From Henricia sp. BOLD:AAB3569 (Eukaryota; Echinodermata; Asteroidea; Spinulosida; Echinasteridae), in assembly GCA_037783545.1 (NCBI GenBank), contig JBBELK010001365.1, positions 1 through 64,000 on the forward strand: a stretch of 64,000 nucleotides of DNA. Direction: 5' to 3'. The notes under the pieces were generated by a model. The model searched no databases, had not been told where the DNA came from, and saw only the letters and a program-made list of their open reading frames with translations. Position numbers and translations under genes: made by a program. Positions 15,001 to 25,410 of the stretch are shown here, piece by piece (positions within the stretch are counted from its first letter, which is position 1; each line of letters opens with the position of its first letter).

Positions 15001-15497
15001 ACTACCGAAATAGGTTCCAAACAGGCTAAACTTTCGTTAGGAGTACTTTCTGAGACATTTTTTAAAAAGTCAATTTTTTGCCATTTTTGACAAAAATCGC
15101 TGGACTAACCCCTTATGATTTTTGTCATTTTTGGCCAAAAATTGTACGAATCAGATTTTCTTCATAATGTCCTGAAATGTTGCTTAGACCCAATAGATGT
15201 TATTTCTTGAATTAGACCCCGACTGCTCACCCAGACAAAGAAATATTAAAGTTTGAAAATTTGTGATTGAGGAAAATTATAAATGTTTTTGGCCAAAATG
15301 TCAATTTTTCATAGGATTTGGCTTCGAGAACTACCGAAATAGGTTCCAAACAGGCTAAACTTTCGTTAGGAGTACTTTCTGAGACATTTTTTAAAAAGTC
15401 AATTTTTGGCCATTTTTGACAAAAATCGCTGGACTAACCCCTAATGATTTTTGTCATTTTTTGCCAAAAATTGTACGAATCAGATTTTCTTCATAAT
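1..15497. repeat. 330-bp AT-rich satellite array (about 47 monomers)
   Basis: A head-to-tail array with a period of 328-331 bp, measured from the recurring landmark gtacgaatcagatttt (for example 8288, 8619, 8950, 9278). Some monomers are about 310 bp because they lack the stretch around gaggaaaattataaatg (near 2541, 3520, 5470, 6440, 9390, 10693). Marked variants recur in order: a gtgagtgagg monomer, then a short monomer, then one with tttacaatttt, and later one with a gatttcgg insertion (3264, 6186, 10441). This indicates higher-order duplication. Every monomer has a dyad, TGACAAAAATC then about 18 nt then GATTTTTGTCA, and a TTTTTGGCCAAAAA palindrome. Open frames here are short and differ between copies, so no gene is called. 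The array runs off the left edge of the window and stops abruptly near 15497, inside a monomer. A centromeric or heterochromatic satellite is possible but not shown. Confidence 0.97.
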
Positions 15498-15520
15498 TCG
15501 GACATAAATTTCCTACCATT

Positions 15521-15744
15521 AATAGGGCGACAATTTGGTGTCGCCGTAATATTTGAGATTAAAAACCATTTTTTTTAGGTCAAAACCATTGTTTTTTTAA
15601 TCGAGAACCATTTTTATTAGGTCTCTCTTAGGTCTGTAACCATTTTTGGAAGCTTTGGGTAGAGAAATTTGGTGTCAATTTGAGTGATTCTTCCCGAAAT
15701 TTCGGTGGTCCCCGGGGAAAGGCTTTCCGAATTGTCGCCCTATT
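15521..15744. mobile_element. MITE-like element with 15-bp perfect terminal inverted repeats
   Basis: The ends are a perfect 15-bp inverted repeat: AATAGGGCGACAATT at 15521-15535 and its complement at 15730-15744. The interior has three reiterations of an aaccattttt / ttaggtc motif, and a second small dyad (GGCGACA...TGTCGCC) near the left end. There is no coding capacity. It lies 24 bp after the satellite breaks off. No convincing target-site duplication was seen, so the superfamily is open. Confidence 0.7.
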
Positions 15745-16313
15745 GCTGCATCTAGGGTTATTACAAATCTTATTATTATTAGTTTTAGCTTTTAAATTAT
15801 TTTTTTCATGCGTTCGCCCACACAAGATGGAGTCCCGCTGACCATGGGGTGCCAGCCAAGATAAAAAAATGACAAGCCTTTTTTACCCCACCTTTTCTAA
15901 GAACTCCCCGATTAGGGCAGGCGGGGCATCCCTAAATAGGGCCGCCTGTAGCATACGACCATCACTCCCAGGCCGCTCACGTGCAGAGATCCAGCTACCA
16001 GCTTCCAGCTGCTCAGGCCTGCCAGTGCTGCAGTACTCTGTCGCCGCAAGACTTGAAAGGATGGCATTTCAAAAAACTGCGATGTTCATGCCTGCGCACA
16101 AATTTTAAAGTCCAGCCTACCGTGCGCAGACTCTTTTGACCATCACTAGCATGAGCCCAGCGGAAAGCTTGGCGGCTGGAGGTTGCCCGGCCGTGTCCAA
16201 CTAACTAGGTCGCCCCTGCCATTGTCCCTTACGATGAGATCATTCGCCAGGCGCCTGGAAAAATGTTACCGGTTGAGAGGAGAGTCTCACAGCACAGCCG
16301 CCAACAAGTCCAA
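15745..16313. other. GC-rich unclassified spacer
   Basis: A stretch clearly richer in G+C than either neighbouring array. It holds a 79-codon open frame (15869-16108, plus strand) with no recognisable domain, no good start context and compositional bias only. It could be part of a 5' region of a retroelement, since a similar GC-rich stretch lies on the other side of the element cluster at 30872-31230. I do not recognise a gene here. Confidence 0.4.
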
Positions 16314-16768
16314 CTAGACCCGTGTTCGTTCTTGACAACGAACACATGGCTGTTCCCCTCCTTTTTATAAACATATGTGGTGTTCGGGATGACCTTTGTT
16401 AGTGATTGTATATGAAGAAATCACGATCGTATGTCAAACGGTTGAGTTTTTATCGATTTTTAAATATTGAATATTATTACATGCCACTTTAATCTGACAT
16501 GTAGGGAAGGTCAAAGGTGTTGCTATATGTTTGGATACCCCACCCTAGTCGAAGTGTAACACAGTTGACCCCATCGTGATATATTGTACCCCTTTCAAAT
16601 GGAAAGGCAAAATCTGTTTGACCAATAGGAAACGAGGTCAAAGGTCAAGCCATGTGCGCATCTTAAAGACATTTGTTAGTGATCGTATATGCAGAAGGAA
16701 TCAAATTTGTAGGTCAAACGGTAGATTTTTTATTGATTTTTGAATATTTAATTACGTAATCATCTTGT

Positions 16769-16783
16769 CGCTAGAGGGCGCTA
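16769..16783 (+). promoter_or_regulatory. CTCF-like core (one per subrepeat)
   Basis: CGCTAGAGGGCGCTA resembles the AGRGGGCGC core recognised by CTCF in bilaterians. It recurs once per 412-bp subrepeat, a few bases before a TGACGTCA palindrome. Only the core was compared by eye. Confidence 0.3.
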
Positions 16784-17595
16784 TTTCGTACGATGACGTC
16801 ATCACTTATATTTTTGGAAAGCTTAAGGTCCTCTGGTAATAACACCATTGACCCTATCTCAATACCACCTTTCACTTTCAAACTAAGGGCCACTTCCGGA
16901 AGTGAGCAAGGTCAAAGGTCACCAACATATTTTTTTGGATACACCACCCTAGGTCCAAGTGTAATACAGTTGACCACATCCAGATATCTTGTACCACTTT
17001 CAAATGGAAAGGCAAAATTAATCTGTTAGACCAATAGGAAACGAGGTCAAAGGTCAAGCCCTGTGCGCATCTTAAAGACATTTGTTAGTGATCGTATATG
17101 CCACAGGAATCAAGATCGTAGGTCAAACAGTTGATTTTTTATGATTTTTGAATATTTAATTACGTAATCATCTTGTCGGTAGAGGGCGCTATTTCGTACG
17201 ATGACGTCATCACTTATATTTTTGGAAAGCTTAAGGGCCTCTGGTAATAACACCATTCACCCCATTTCAATACCTCCTTTCACTTTCAAACTAAGGGCCA
17301 CTTCGACCGGAAGTGAGCAAGGTCAAAGGTCACCAACATATTTTTTAGATACCCCACCCTAGTCGAAGTGTAACACAAGTGATTTTGTCCAAATATCTTG
17401 CACCACTTTCAAATGGCAAGGCAAAATCTGTTTGACCAATAGGAAACGAGGTCAAAGGTCAAGGGGTGTGCACATCTCAAAGACCCTTGTTAGTCATCGT
17501 ATATGGCGAAGGAATCAAGATCGTAGGTCAAACGGTTGATTTTTTAATGATTTTTGAATATTTAATTTATTAAACTTCATACCCCTTTAATCTGA

Positions 17596-17621
17596 CACGT
17601 GATGACGTCATCATGACGTCA
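17596..17621. promoter_or_regulatory. E-box plus two CRE palindromes (representative of many)
   Basis: CACGTG at 17596-17601 is followed by TGACGTCA at 17603-17610 and again at 17614-17621, so the two CREs are 11 bp apart centre to centre, about one helical turn. The same block stands near the 3' end of most element copies. The motifs match bHLH and CREB/ATF consensus sites exactly. Binding or activity is not shown. Confidence 0.4.
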
Positions 17622-17746
17622 TTAGTACTGTGCACAACTTTACATAGTGACCAATGTCCATGTGAAGTTTGAAGTCAATCATTAATGTGCAAGTGCCCGA
17701 AATTGCGTCTGAAAAAAGTGGAAGAAGGAAAAGAACAAAAAGAAAA

Positions 17747-19196
17747 CTAGACCCGTGTTCGTTCTTGACAACGAACACATGGCTGTTCCCCTCCTTTTTA
17801 TAAACATATGTGGTGTTCGGGATGACCTTTGTTAGTGATCGTATATGAAGAAATCACGATCGTATGTCAAACGGTTGAGTTTTTATCGATTTTTAAATAT
17901 TGAATATTATTACATGCCACTTTAATCTGACATGTAGGGAAGGTCAAAGGTGTTGCTATATGTTTGGATACCCCACCCTAGTCGAAGTGTAACACAGTTG
18001 ACCCCATCGTGATATATTGTACCCCTTTCAAATGGCAAGGCAAAATCTGTTTGACCAATAGGAAACGAGGTCAAAGGTCAAGCCATGTGCGCATCTTAAA
18101 GACATTTGTTAGTGATCGTATATGCAGAAGGAATCAAATTTGTAGGTCAAACGGTAGATTTTTTATTGATTTTTGAATATTTAATTACGTAATCATCTTG
18201 TCGCTAGAGGGCGCTATTTCCTACGATGACGTCATCACTTATATTTTTGGAAAGCTTAAGGGCCTCTGGTAATAACACCATTGACCCTATCTCAATACCT
18301 CCTTTCACTTTCAAACTAAGGGCCACTTCCTGTTTCGACCGGAAGTGAGCAAGGTCAAAGGTCACCAACATATTTTTTGGATACACCACCCTAGGTCCAA
18401 GTGTAATACAGTTGACCACATCCAGATATCTTGTACCACTTTCAAATGGCAAGGCAAAATCTGTTAGACCAATAGGAAACGAGGTCAAAGGTCAAGCCCT
18501 GTGCGCATCTTAAAGACATTTGTTAGTGATCGTATATGCCACAGGAATCAAGATCGTAGGTCAAACAGTTGATTTTTTATTGATTTTTGAATATTTAATT
18601 ACGTAATCATCTTGTCGGTAGAGGGCGCTATTTCGTACGATGACGTCATCACTTATATTTTTGGAAAGCTTAAGGGCCTCTGATAACAACACCATTGACC
18701 CCATCTCAATACCTCCTACCACTTTCAAACTAAGGGCCACTTCCTGTTTCGACCGGAAGTAAGCAAGGTCAAAGGTCACCAACATATTTTTCAGATACCC
18801 CACCCTAGTCGAAGTGTAACACAAGTGACTTTGTCCAAATATCTTGCACCACTTTCAAATGGCAAGGCAAAATCTGTTTGACCAATAGGAAACGAGGTCA
18901 AAGGTCAAAGGTCAAAGGGTGTGCGCATCTCAAAGACCTTTGTTAGTCATCGTATATGCCGAAGGAATCAAGATCGTAGGTCAAACGGTTGATTTGTTAT
19001 TGATTTTTGAATATTTAATTTATTAAACTTCATGCCCCTTTAATCTGACACGTGATGACGTCATCATGACGTCATTAGTACTGTGCACAACTTTACATAG
19101 TGACCAATGTCCATGTGAAGTTTGAAGTCAATCATGAATGTGCAAGTGCCCGAAAAAGCGTCTGAAAAAAAGTGGAAGAAGAAAAAGTAAAAAAAA
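17747..19196 (+). mobile_element. Hairpin-headed complex element, copy 2
   Basis: Close copy of copy 1 with the same CTAGACCC head, hairpin and A-rich tail. Its subrepeats carry the fuller spacer between ACTTCCTG and ACCGGAAGT. At 18895-18914 the usual AGGTCA pair is extended to three half-sites with single-base spacers. The subrepeat period is 414 bp (18352 to 18766). Confidence 0.8.
18895..18914 (+). promoter_or_regulatory. Triple AGGTCA array with 1-nt spacers (DR1 type)
   Basis: Three AGGTCA half-sites at 18895, 18902 and 18909, each separated by one A. The two-half-site form AGGTCAAAGGTCA (for example 16635-16647) is the consensus DR1 of nuclear receptors such as RXR heterodimers, HNF4 and COUP-TF. 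It occurs dozens of times between 16300 and 30500. This is sequence identity to a consensus only. Confidence 0.4.
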
Positions 19197-20622
19197 CTAG
19201 ACCAGTGTTCGTTCTTGACAACGAACACATGGCTGTTCCCTTCCTTTTTATGAACATGTGTAGTGTTCGAGACGACCTATTATCACCTATGTTGTTATAT
19301 TTAACTATTTAATCATCTTGTCCCAAGAGAGCGCTATTTTATACGATGACGTCATCACTCACATTTTGGAAAGCTTGAGGCCCTTTGACATTAACACCCT
19401 TGACCCCGTATTTATACCCTCTACCATTTTCACACTAAAGGCCACTTCCCGTTTCGACCGGAAGTGAGCAAGGTCAAAGGTCACCAACCTATTTGTTAGA
19501 TACCCCACCCTAGTTGAAGTGTAACACAACTAACCTCGTCCAAATATCTTGCACCACTTTCAAATGGCAAGGCAAGATCTGTTTGACCAATAGGAAACGA
19601 GGTCAAGGGTCAAGGTATGTGCACATTTTAAAGACCTTTGTTAGTCATCGTATATGGCGAAGGAATCAAGATCGTAGGTCAAACGGTTGATTTTGTATTG
19701 ATTTTTAATGTCTAATTTATTAAACATCATGCCCCTTTAATCTGACACGTGATGACGTCATCATAACGTAATCAGTTAAAGACCTTTGTTAGTTATTGTA
19801 TATGGCGCAGGAATCAAGATAGTAGCTAAAATGGTTGATTTCTTACGGATTTTTTATATCCCATTTATGATATTTGATGCCCCTTTAATCTGACACGTGA
19901 TGACGTCATTATGACGTCATTAGTGAAAGACCTTTGTTAGTGATCATATTTGGCGCAGGAATCAAGATCGTAGCTCAAACGGTTGATTTTTTATTGATTT
20001 TTTATATTTCATTTATCTGTTTTCATGCCCCTTTAATCTGACATGTGATGACGTCGTCCTGACGTCATCATTTAAAGACATTTATTAGTGGTCGTATATG
20101 GCGCAGGAATGAAGATCATAGCTCAAACGGTTGATTTGTTATTGATTTTTGAACATTTAATTTTATCAAATACCCCTTTAATCTAACACATTGAGCAAGG
20201 TCAAAGGTCGCCACCATATTTTTTGGATACCCCACCCTAGTCGAAGTGTAACACAATTGACCCCGTCCAAATATCTTGTACCACTTTCAAATGACAAGGC
20301 AAAATCTGTTTGACCAATAGGAAACAAGGTCAAAGGTCAAGGCGTGTGCGCATCTTAAAGACATTTGTTAGTCATCATATATGGCGAAGAAATCAAGTTC
20401 GTATGTCAAACGGTTGATTTTATATTGATTTTTGAATATTTAATTTATTAAACTTCATGCCCCTTTAATCTGACACGTGATGACGTCATCATGACGTCAT
20501 TAGTAGTGTGCACAACTTCACATAGTGACTAATGTGCATGTGAAGTTTGAAGTCAATCATGAATGTGCAAGTGCCCGAAATAGCGTCTGAAAAAAGTGGA
20601 AGAAGTAAAAGAATAAAAAAAA
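19197..20622 (+). mobile_element. Hairpin-headed complex element, copy 3 (diverged)
   Basis: The head reads CTAGACCAG, and the body is clearly more diverged than in the other copies. Between about 19770 and 20130 it holds extra short reiterations of roughly 130 bp, each running from ttgttagt through gcgcaggaat to a pair of TGACGTCA-like palindromes. This copy may be the oldest, or may have expanded separately. Confidence 0.75.
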
Positions 20623-22071
20623 CTAGACCTGTGTTCGTTCTTGACAACGAACACATGGCTGTTCCCCTCCTTTTTATAAACATATATGGTGTTCGGGATG
20701 ACCTTTGTTAGTGATCGCATATGAAGAAATCACGATCGTATGTCAAACGGTCGAGTTTTTATCGATTTTTAAATATCGAATTTTATTACATGCCCCTTTA
20801 ATCTGACATGTAGGGAAGGTCAAAGGTGTTGATATATGTTTGGATACCCCACCCTAGTCGAAGTGTAACACAGTTGACCCCATCGTGATATATTGTACCC
20901 CTTTCAAATGGCAAGGCAAAATCTGTTTGACCAACAGGAAACGAGGTCAAAGGTCAAGCCGTGTTCGCATCTTAGAGACATTTGTTAGAGATCGTATATG
21001 CAGAAGGAATCAATTTCGTAGGTCAAACGGTTGATTTTGTATTGATTTTTAAATATTTAATTACGTAATCATCTTGTCGCTAGAGGGCGCTATTTCGTAC
21101 GATGACGTCATCTCTTATATTTTTGGAAAGCTTAAGGGCCTCTGATAATAACACCATTGACCCTATCTCAATACCTCCTACCACTTTCAAACTAAGGGTC
21201 ACTTCCGGTTTCGACCGGAAATGAGCAAGGTCAAAGGTCACGACCATATTTTGTGGATACACCACCCTAGGTCTAAGTGTAATACAGTTGACCACATCCA
21301 GATATCTTGTACCACTTTCAAATGGCAAGGCAAAATCTGTTTGACCAATAGGAAACGAGGTCCAAGGTCAAGGGGTGTGCGCATCTCAAAGACCCTTGTT
21401 AATCATCGTATATGGCGAAGGAATCAAGATCGTAGGTCAAACGGTTGATTTTGTATTGATTTTCCAATATTTTATTACGTAATCATCTTGTCGCTAGAGG
21501 GCGCTATTTCGTACGATGACGTCATCACTTATATTTTTGGAAAGCTTAAGGGCCTCTGGTAATAACACCATTGACCCCATCTCAATACCTCCTACCACTT
21601 TCAAACTAAGGGCCACTTCCTGTTTCGACCGGAAGTAAGCAAGGTCAAAGGTCACCAACATATTTTTTACATACCCCACCCTAGTCGAAGTGTAACACAA
21701 GTGACTTTGTCCAAATATCTTGCACCACTTTCAAATGGCAAGGCAAAATCTGTTTGACCAATAGGAAACGAGGTCAAAGGTCAAGGCGTGTGCGCATCTC
21801 AAAGACTTTTGTTAGTCATCGTATATGGCGAAGGAATCAAGATCGTAGGTCAAACGGTTGAATTTTTATTGATTTTTGAATATTTAATTTATTAAACTTC
21901 ATACCCCTTTAATCTGACACGTGATGACGTCATCATGACGTCATTAGTACTGTGCACAACTTCACATAGTGACCAATGTCCATGTGAAGTTTGAAGTCAA
22001 TCATCAATGTGCAAGTGTCCGAAATAGCGTCTGAAAAAAGTGGAAGAAGTAAAAGAATAAAAAAAAAAAAA
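20623..22071 (+). mobile_element. Hairpin-headed complex element, copy 4
   Basis: Full-length copy starting CTAGACCTG with the 9-bp-stem head hairpin and ending in an A-rich tail of 12 or more A. A CACTTCCGGT-TTCG-ACCGGAAATG stem occurs at the subrepeat border near 21200-21224. Short minus-strand frames here (for example around 21080-21328) recur in the other copies with variable ends and are not genes. Confidence 0.8.
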
Positions 22072-24313
22072 CTAGACCTGTGTTCGTTCTTGACAACGAA
22101 CACATGGCTGTTCCCCTCCTTTTTATAAACATATATGGTGTTCGGGATGACCTTTGTTAGTGATCGTATATGAAGAAATCACGATCGTAGGTCAAACGGT
22201 TGAGTTTTTATCGATTTTTAAATATTGAATATTATTACATGCCCCTTTAATCTGACATGTAGGGAAGGTCAAAGGTGTTGCTATATGTTTGGATACCTTA
22301 CCCTAGGTCGAAGTGTAATACAGTTGACCACATCCAGATATCTTGTACCACTTTCAAATGGCAAGGCAAAATCTGTTAGACCAATAGGAAACGAGGTCAA
22401 AGGTCACGACCATATTTTTTGGATACACCACCCTAGGTCAAAGTGTAATACAGTTGACCACATCCAGATATCTTGTACCACTTTCAAATGGCAAGGCAAA
22501 ATCTGTTTGACCAATAGGAAACGAGGTCCAAGGTCAAGGGGTGTGCGCATCTCAAAGACCCTTGTTAGTCATCGTATATGGCGAAGGAATCAAGATCGTA
22601 GGTCAACCGGTTGATTTTTTAATGATTTTTGAATATTTAATTTATTAAACTTCATGCCTCTTTAATCTGACACGTGATGACGTCATCATGGCGTCATTAG
22701 TACTGTGCACAACTTCACATAGTTACCAATGTCCATGTCCACAGTCCATGTGAAGTTTGAAGTCAATCATGAAAGTGCAATTGCCCGAAATAGCGTCTGA
22801 AAAAAGTGGAAGAAGAAAAAGAGATGCACAGCCAACAAGCAAAATACGTATTTTCCCGTTTCCTCGCAGTGCACAGTCAATAGCATTTTGCCTGTGTACA
22901 AACAAAATACGTATTTTCCCGTTTCCTCGAAGTACACAGTCAATGGGCATTGCCTGTGTACAAGCAAAATACGTATTTGCATGTTTCCTCGAAGTGCACA
23001 GTCAATATGCCATTGCCTGTGTACAAGCAAAATACTTAGTTTCCCGTTTCCTCGCAGTGCACAGTCAATAGGCCATTGCCTGTGTACAACCAAAATACGT
23101 ATTTTCATGTTTCCTCGAAGTGCACAGTCAATAGGCCATTGCCTGTGTACAACCAAAATACGTATTTTCATGTTTCCTCGCAGTGCACAGTCAATAGGCC
23201 ATTGCCTGTGTACAACCAAAATACGTATTTTCATGTTTCCTCGAAGTGCACAGTCAATAGGCCATTGCTTGTGTACAACCAAAATACGTATTTTCATGTT
23301 TCCTCGCAGTGCACAGTCAATAGGCCATTGCCTGTGTACAACCAAAATACGTATTTTCATGTTTCCTCGAAGTGCACAGTCAATAGGCCATTGCTTGTGT
23401 ACAAGTGAAATACTCAATTTCGCGTTTCCCTATTAGTAGTGCACAGTCTATATAGCCCATTCCGGTTTCAACCGGAAGTGAGCAAGGTCAAAGGTCACCA
23501 ACATATTTTTTGGATACACCACCCTAGGTCCAAGTGTAATACAGTTGACCACATCCAGATATCTTGTACCACTTTCAAATGGCAAGGCAAAATCTGTTAG
23601 ACCAATAGGAAACGAGGTCAAAGGTCAAGCCCTGTGCGCATCTTAAAGACATTTGTTAGTGATCGTATATGCCACAGGAATCAAGATCGTAGGTCAAACA
23701 GTTGATTTTTTATTGATTTTTGAATATTTAATTACGTAATCATCTTGTCGGTAGAGGGCGCTATTTCGTACGATGACGTCATCACTTATATTTTTGGAAA
23801 GCTTAAGGGCCTCTGGTAATAACACCATTGACCCCATCTCAATACCTCCTTTCACTTTCAAACTAAGGGCCACTTCGACCGGAAGTGAGCAAGGTCAAAG
23901 GTCACAAAAATATTTTTTAGATACCCCACCCTAGTCGAAGTGTAACACAAGTGACTTTGTCCAAATATCTTGCACCACTTTCAAATGGCAAGGCAAAATC
24001 TGTTTGACCAATAGGAAACGAGGTCAAAGGTCAAGGCGTGTGCGCATCTTAAAGACTTTTGTTAGTCATCGTATATGGCGAAGGAATCAAGATCGTAGGT
24101 CAAACGGTTGAATTTTTATTGATTTTTGAATATTTAATTTATTAAACTTCATACCCCTTTAATCTGACACATGATGACGTCATGATTACGTCATTAGTAC
24201 TATGCACTAATTCACATAGTGACCAATGTCCATGTGAAGTTTGAAGTCAATCATCAATGTGCAAGTGTCCGAAATAGCGTCTGAAAAAAGTGGAAGAAGT
24301 AAAAGAATAAAAA
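22072..24313 (+). mobile_element. Hairpin-headed complex element, copy 5, carrying a 63-bp minisatellite
   Basis: Head CTAGACCTG with the standard hairpin. The usual 3' sequence (agcgtctgaaaaaagtggaag) is reached near 22800 but runs into the 63-bp minisatellite at 22826-23458 instead of a poly(A) tail. Subrepeat sequence then resumes at ttccggtttcaaccggaagt and continues to a second end at 24313. The copy therefore looks like two element pieces joined by the minisatellite. Copy 7 has the same arrangement. Confidence 0.78.
22826..23458. repeat. 63-bp minisatellite, array 1 (about ten units)
   Basis: The period is exactly 63 bp in the clean part (cgaag at 23116, cgcag at 23179). Each unit holds three 6-bp palindromes: GTGCAC, TGTACA and TACGTA. 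Because 63 is divisible by 3 and the unit lacks stops in several frames, long frames appear on both strands (182 codons at 22888-23436 plus; 216 codons at 22767-23417 minus). These are better read as a result of periodicity than as proteins. Units alternate in fine sequence (cgaag / cgcag, attgcctg / attgcttg), suggesting amplification in pairs. Confidence 0.95.
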
Positions 24314-25410
24314 CTAGAAATGTGTTCGTTGAAAACGAACACATGGCTGTTCCCCTCCTTTTTATAAACATATGTGGTGTTCGGGATGACCTTTGTTAGT
24401 GATTGTATATGAAGAAATCACGATCGTATGTCAAACGGTTGAGTTTTTATCGATTTTTAAATATTGAATATTATTACATGCCACTTTAATCTGACATGTA
24501 GGGAAGGTCAAAGGTGTTGCTATATGTTTGGATACCCCACCCTAGTCGAAGTGTAACACAGTTGACCCCATCGTGGTATATTGTACCCCTTTCAAATGGC
24601 AAGGCAAAATCTGTTTGACCAATAGGAAACGAGGTCAAAGGTCAAGCCATGTGCGCATCTTAAAGACATTTGTTAATGATCGTATATGCAGAAGGAATCA
24701 AATTCGTAGGTCAAACGGTAGATTTTATATTGATTTTTGAATATTTAATTACGTAATCATCTTGTCGCTAGAGGGCGCTATTTCGTACGATGACGTCATC
24801 ACTTATATTTTTGGAAAGCTTAAGGGCCTCTGATAATAACACCATTGACCCCATCTCAATACCTCCTACCACTTTCAAACTAAGGGCCACTTCCTGTTTC
24901 GACCGGAAGTGAGCAAGGTCAAAGGTCACGACCATATTTTTTAGATACCCCACCCTAGTCGAAGTGTAACACAAGTGACTTTGTCCAAATATCTTGCACC
25001 ACTTTCAAATGGCAAGGCAAAATCTGTTTGACCAATAGGAAACGAGGTCAAAGGTCAAGGGGTGTGCGCATCTCAAAGACCTTTGTTAGTCATCGTATAT
25101 GCCGAAGGAATCAAGATCGTAGGTCAAACGGTTGAATTTGTATTGATTTTTTAATATTTAATTTATTAAACTTCATACCCCTTTAATCTGACACGTGATG
25201 ACGTCATCATGACGTCATTAGTACTGTGCACAACTTCACATAGTGACCAATGTCCATGTGAAGTTTGAAGTCAATCATCAATGTGCAAGTGTCCGAAATA
25301 GCGTCTGAAAAAAGTGGAAGAAGTAAAAGAATAAAAAAAAAAAAAAAAAAAAAAGGAATAAAAATCGTAACGAAAACAAAGGCTGTTCCGACCCGAATCG
25401 GAACAGCCAA
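24314..25410 (+). mobile_element. Hairpin-headed complex element, copy 6
   Basis: The head variant CTAGAAATG has a tighter hairpin: the same GTGTTCGTT/AACGAACAC stem, but the loop is cut to GAA. It ends in a run of 22 A (25333-25354), a short A-rich spacer and the 28-nt hairpin at 25381-25408. Two bases later the next copy starts. Confidence 0.8.
25381..25408. repeat. 3'-terminal hairpin, 11-bp stem
   Basis: Arms GGCTGTTCCGA and TCGGAACAGCC around a CCCGAA loop. It lies between the poly(A) run of one element copy and CTAG of the next. The left arm repeats GGCTGTTCC, which also occurs just inside the 5' head of every copy. Confidence 0.9.

Larger units (their letters stand above)
16314..17746 (+). 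mobile_element. Hairpin-headed complex element, copy 1
   Basis: Starts CTAGACCC, followed by a hairpin with a 9-bp stem (GTGTTCGTT 16322-16330, loop CTTGAC, AACGAACAC 16337-16345), then ATGGCTGTTCC and a TTTTTATAAA box. The body holds imperfect subrepeats of about 411 bp (AGGTCA at 16909 recurs at 17320), each with AGGTCA direct repeats, an AGAGGGCGC motif and a TGACGTCA palindrome. It ends in an A-rich tail after gtctgaaaaaagtggaag. It encodes no protein. The non-autonomous structure could be Helitron/Helentron-derived or an independent satellite-like element; the family is not identified. Confidence 0.8.

Noticed and set aside
15940-16100. 5S rRNA-like stretch (gcatacgaccatcactccca)
   Set aside because: Only the first dozen bases resemble a 5S start; the internal control region and the 3' half are absent.
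22767-23436. 182- and 216-codon repetitive proteins on opposite strands
   Set aside because: The frames stay open because the repeat period is 63 bp; the same happens in several frames on both strands, so coding is not supported.
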